Assembly (NCBI GenBank): GCA_022578965.1
Contig: MU400530.1
Span: forward strand, 62,001 to 126,000
DNA: 64,000 bases
Direction: 5' to 3'
From: Xylaria sp. FL1777
Lineage: Eukaryota > Ascomycota > Sordariomycetes > Xylariales > Xylariaceae
In this document: piece by piece, positions 60,947-64,000 of the stretch
Numbering within the stretch: the stretch's first letter is position 1
Layout of the letters: each line of letters starts with the position of its first letter
The notes under the pieces: model-generated
What the model was told of the DNA's origin: nothing
What the model saw: only the letters and a program-made list of their open reading frames with translations
The model's database searches: none
Position numbers and translations under genes: made by a program

Positions 60947-62323
60947 ATGTCGTCGTCGTACGAGTCTTCGAGATCCCGCCGCAGGGGAGTCTGGAGCCAC
61001 TGGATTCCCCTTGCGGTCACGGTCACGATCGCCACTGTAGGGGTCGCCGCTTGGGCGTGGAGCCAGCGCAACAACGAAGAGGAGGAGAGCGATGCTGCGC
61101 CTGCCGACCTCGACTATGAGAATGCCGACTACGGAGAGAACCCCCCCTACGGCGCAAACACCCGGAACCCGCGACAGTCCGCGACTAAGCCATCCGTATC
61201 GGCGGAGGACGTGAGCTATGGTGTCGGAGAGGTACATCCAGAGGCGAGTGGCGCCGCTGCCGGGTGGGGCGCGCAGATGTCCGGCGCGCTGCGACGGACG
61301 CCGAGCCCGCAGCAATTCCTCTCCAATGCTGGCAAAACCGTCGCCGCGGGAGTCGCTGGTGTGGGCGCCGCCGTTGGCAGCGCGCTAGCCGCTATTCGAG
61401 AGGAGGATAAGAACGCATATGCAGACCACGAAACCTGGTCCGAGGAGGCTGAGGCGCAGAGGGATAAGCCCTCGCCTAAGACATCCCCACGACCTCGTGA
61501 CTCCGGACCGCGTCGCAAGACGGTCGTTATCATCGTGTCAGCGGATACGAGTGTTGATGACTTTGATGAGGCTGGACTTCATGAACATGCGGTATGCCAA
61601 AACCACCTCTTGATAGCTCTCCAGCACCAGGACTTTTACTGACTGTTTATGCCAGTCTATTCTATCACATATTCCTAAGACTATTGACTTCTCTAAGATC
61701 AAACTGTTTGTGTTGATCTACGCGCCGGGCATTAAGGAGGCTAGTCTTGAGGCAACAGCAAGTAACCTACCTCCGGCTTCTTTGAGTTCATCATTCTCAA
61801 ACATAAGTCATAATCAGGCTCAAATTTCTGGCGAAGAAACCAAGAGCCCTCTGTAAGTCCCAATCCTTGCCAGGAATGAGGACCACTCTGCTTTGCTAAC
61901 CAACTATGAATCAGACTGGCGGCAAACCCGGCCAATTCGGCTTTCAATGCTGCATATTCGCAGGCTCTGGCTCTCGTCGAGAAAGAAACGATGATCATGC
62001 CATTTACAACGGCAGGTGGCTATGTACACATGTTACGACACCTCGAACCCGAAGTAATATATCTCCAAGGGTCACTGGCTGGAGAGGATGGTGCCCTAGT
62101 TACCCAGCTCCAGTCGTGGCTGCGACATGATATTATCCTCGTCGTCGGTGCTGACGGTGGTCATGGTGGCTTGGCAGACAGCGAGTCTGAAGCGGAGCAG
62201 CCTGAGAAGAAAGATGTGTGGTGGGAGAAGGAAGAAAGAGTTGGGCGAGGTAGAGGAGTGGTGGTAGTAGATAGCCTTAGAGTAGGGGATGACTGGGGTC
62301 GTCGCATTCAGGGGAACGAGTGA
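60947..62323 (+). CDS. Membrane-anchored protein, probably peroxin-22-like
   Basis: Three exons, 60947-61591, 61656-61852 and 61915-62323, join in phase to 416 aa. An Arg-rich N terminus (SRSRRRG) precedes a single membrane segment at about residues 18-38 (HWIPLAVTVTIATVGVAAWAW). A long disordered linker to about residue 190 follows. Then comes a folded domain starting RRKTVVIIVSADTSVDDF and including SILSHIPKTIDFSKIKLFVL, ALALVEKETMIMPFTT, VIYLQGSLAGEDG, VLVVGADGGHGGLADSESEA and RGRGVVVVDSLRVGDDW. This layout, a short anchor plus a cytosolic alpha/beta domain, is that of Pex22, which anchors the ubiquitin-conjugating enzyme Pex4 on peroxisomes to recycle Pex5. The conserved block matches my memory of filamentous-fungal proteins annotated peroxin-22-like; a profile search is needed for certainty. 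Donors are GTATGC and GTAAGT, with clear CTAAC branch sites. Confidence 0.7.
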
Positions 62324-63684
62324 TGACTACTTTACGCTCTGGCTGCTTGTTTGGGGTATTTGGTGTGTCTAATGCGGCTGGTATCGTGATTAACTAAGTA
62401 TCTAACCGATATATATATGTACATGTCATATCGTGAATTTCTCCGTCAAGTCGGTTGAACGCTTAGAATCAACAGAGCGGAAGGCGTATACGTATACGTA
62501 CATTCATATCGAACTGTCGGCTAAGTTAGTCGTAGATACAATGTTCTCATGATGTAAATGAATTGTATAAATGTCAGCTTATAACAACACCTCACTCACA
62601 TAGGAGATTCTATGTTAATTTGTTCTCTCTGCAATCGGTAGCAATACTGCTTTAAATGAGATTGCTCCGAGTAGCTAGGCTTCTTAGCTTTAGTTATAAC
62701 ATCTCGTAGTTTTTTATTGCAGACGACGTAATTTTTCTCAACCATGAGACAGAGATTCTCTAGCAATGATGAAAATATATATGGTTGAATAAGTTGCGTA
62801 GCCAACGATTACCCCAGTCCCCGCTGTATCCGCTGGAGGGCCCGAACTGTCGCAGGCTTGCAAGCTGTTAGTGACTACCTGGTCACGGAATATGGAGGAC
62901 AGCTCATTTGGTATGCATTAAAATGAAGAATTTATCATGATTTGTTTAAATTTGTTGTTTTCCCCCTCAATGCCCAATGGTAGCTATGAGAAAGGGAGGA
63001 TATGAGGGGCATGGTGCGCAGTGACTATTTGCGCAGCAAGTACTCAGTACTACCCCTCATGTGGATTTCATGTTAATTGGTAACTCCATTCCCGCAACAA
63101 CGACGCGAATTACCCACCTACCGGTATTCAGTCTATAAGTAAAACTCATAGAACCACGGACGTTACCTTTAGGTATAGGTACAGTTATTTTTGTCAACCC
63201 ACCCAGAAGTCCACCCAAGCCAAACCCGACTCAGCCACAGGGCTGACGTATGATGCTGAAAGACGACCAAACATCCATCACTAAGCCCAGTGCATTTCCA
63301 TCCCGACTCTTACGCCCCTGATTAGGTAACCTAACTAAACCAATATGGTCTATTTATTTACGTGGCTTCACCCAATAAATTTGCTATAGCCTGTCTTGGC
63401 AAGTCGCCTCTTCGTAGCCTGCGACCACTATATGTAACATGTACTGCTACCCTGCTCATACATAGCACGTCTTATTGAAGCCTGACGTTGCGCCAGACGT
63501 GGCCTTGTTCCAGGCTCACAGGGTTTCTGAAATATTCATAACCACGACGGAAGACCGCAGATAGCTGTTTGCTCTCCTTGACTTTTTACCCTAGTCGAGG
63601 ATTTCAATAAAACAGCACATATTGAGCTGATCGTACCATCATAAGAGCAAGGTTATCTTATGGATCACAACATACTCACTGGCT
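62324..63684. other. Intergenic, nothing coding seen
   Basis: About 1.36 kb, AT-rich in its first half (62440-62800), with frames of 70 codons or fewer. The right end must contain the promoter of the last gene. A TATA-like run occurs at 62410-62420. Confidence 0.5.
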
Positions 63685-64000
63685 ATGAGCGAGCATGTTG
63701 AAGCGCGGTCTCTGGCCGCCTTAAATCAGCTTGCCGCCAATCCTCCTCAATACCCGACGAAACCGAATGAAGCAAGACAGGATCCGCTTACACTTTACAT
63801 CTCCAGAGTTCCTGGCACCAAAGGTACGTCTACGGGCCGAAACGATGACTGCACCTGAACATGGCTGATTTTGTAGACATAATCTTATCAACACTGAAAC
63901 CGCAAGTCAAGAACGTCACGGCAGGGGACGTTGCTAGTTCACTGTACTACGCCCATTTTCAGGCCGAGAACGAGCCCTTGATAGCTCTGAATCAGTCTAG
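63685..64000 (+). CDS. 5' part of a conserved-looking gene of unknown function (partial)
   Basis: Two exons, 63685-63823 and 63877 to the window edge, join in phase (K|D) and give about 87 residues. They start MSEHVEARSLAALNQLAANP and include DPLTLYISRVPGTKDIILST, KPQVKNVTAGDVASSLYYAH and ENEPLIALNQSR. The intron has the donor GTACGT and the acceptor TGTAG. The pattern resembles a conserved filamentous-fungal protein of unknown function with an SLYYxH motif, but I cannot name it. There is no signal peptide. The gene continues past base 64000, so length and C-terminal domains are unknown. Confidence 0.65.

Overview
This window is nuclear DNA of a filamentous ascomycete (Pezizomycotina, probably a Sordariomycete). 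The genes have short GT-AG introns of about 50-240 nt with CTAAC/CTGAC-like branch points. Product families and their sequence style are typical of moulds: a GH12 glucanase, a secreted intradiol dioxygenase, F-box/LRR proteins and C2H2 factors. Gene-free DNA is sprinkled with TACCTACC/GGTAGGTA-type microsatellites. No bacterial operon, CRISPR array, rRNA or convincing tRNA was found. All gene models were assembled by hand: reading-frame fragments were joined at splice sites that keep phase and family motifs intact.

Layout. 1-2,070: the 3' end of an unidentified gene (+), then a three-exon NADP-dependent reductase of the dihydroflavonol-reductase/GRE2 type (-). About 2,071-19,000 is a very large gene-poor stretch with no ORF I can defend. 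19,100-22,278: a four-finger C2H2 transcription factor (+) with a long pyrimidine-rich leader. 24,888-30,607: an FHS-type (L-fucose permease-like) sugar transporter and the mitochondrial phosphate carrier, both (-). 33,729-35,176: a secreted intradiol ring-cleavage dioxygenase (-). 36,317-42,156: a classical SDR (-) divergent from a GH12 endoglucanase (+), which converges on a large LRR/F-box-like protein (-). 44,233-46,683: a stand-alone CinA-C/PncC-type amidase and an F-box/LRR protein, both (+). 50,112-51,300: a second C2H2 factor (-) with repetitive N-terminal sequence. 53,053-55,103: an orphan ORF and a small Cys-rich protein. 58,388-62,323: eIF2B gamma (-) divergent from a membrane-anchored protein resembling fungal peroxin-22-like proteins (+). 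63,685-64,000: the first two exons of a further gene cut by the window edge.

How they fit together. This looks like ordinary core and housekeeping genes (phosphate carrier, eIF2B gamma, PEX22-like, CinA-C, C2H2 factor) interleaved with saprotroph or plant-associated functions: GH12 for beta-glucan or xyloglucan, the intradiol dioxygenase for aromatics, and FHS sugar uptake. I see no biosynthetic gene cluster and no clearly novel multi-gene system. The best leads for a second look are a 116-bp near-perfect fold-back element (56,741-56,856), an over-represented 9-mer TACTGCGTA confined to gene-free DNA, a 21-nt micro-exon inside the Rossmann motif of the reductase, nested amino-acid repeats in the 376-aa zinc-finger protein, a frame-neutral 51-nt intron in eIF2B gamma, and the 18-kb gene desert.
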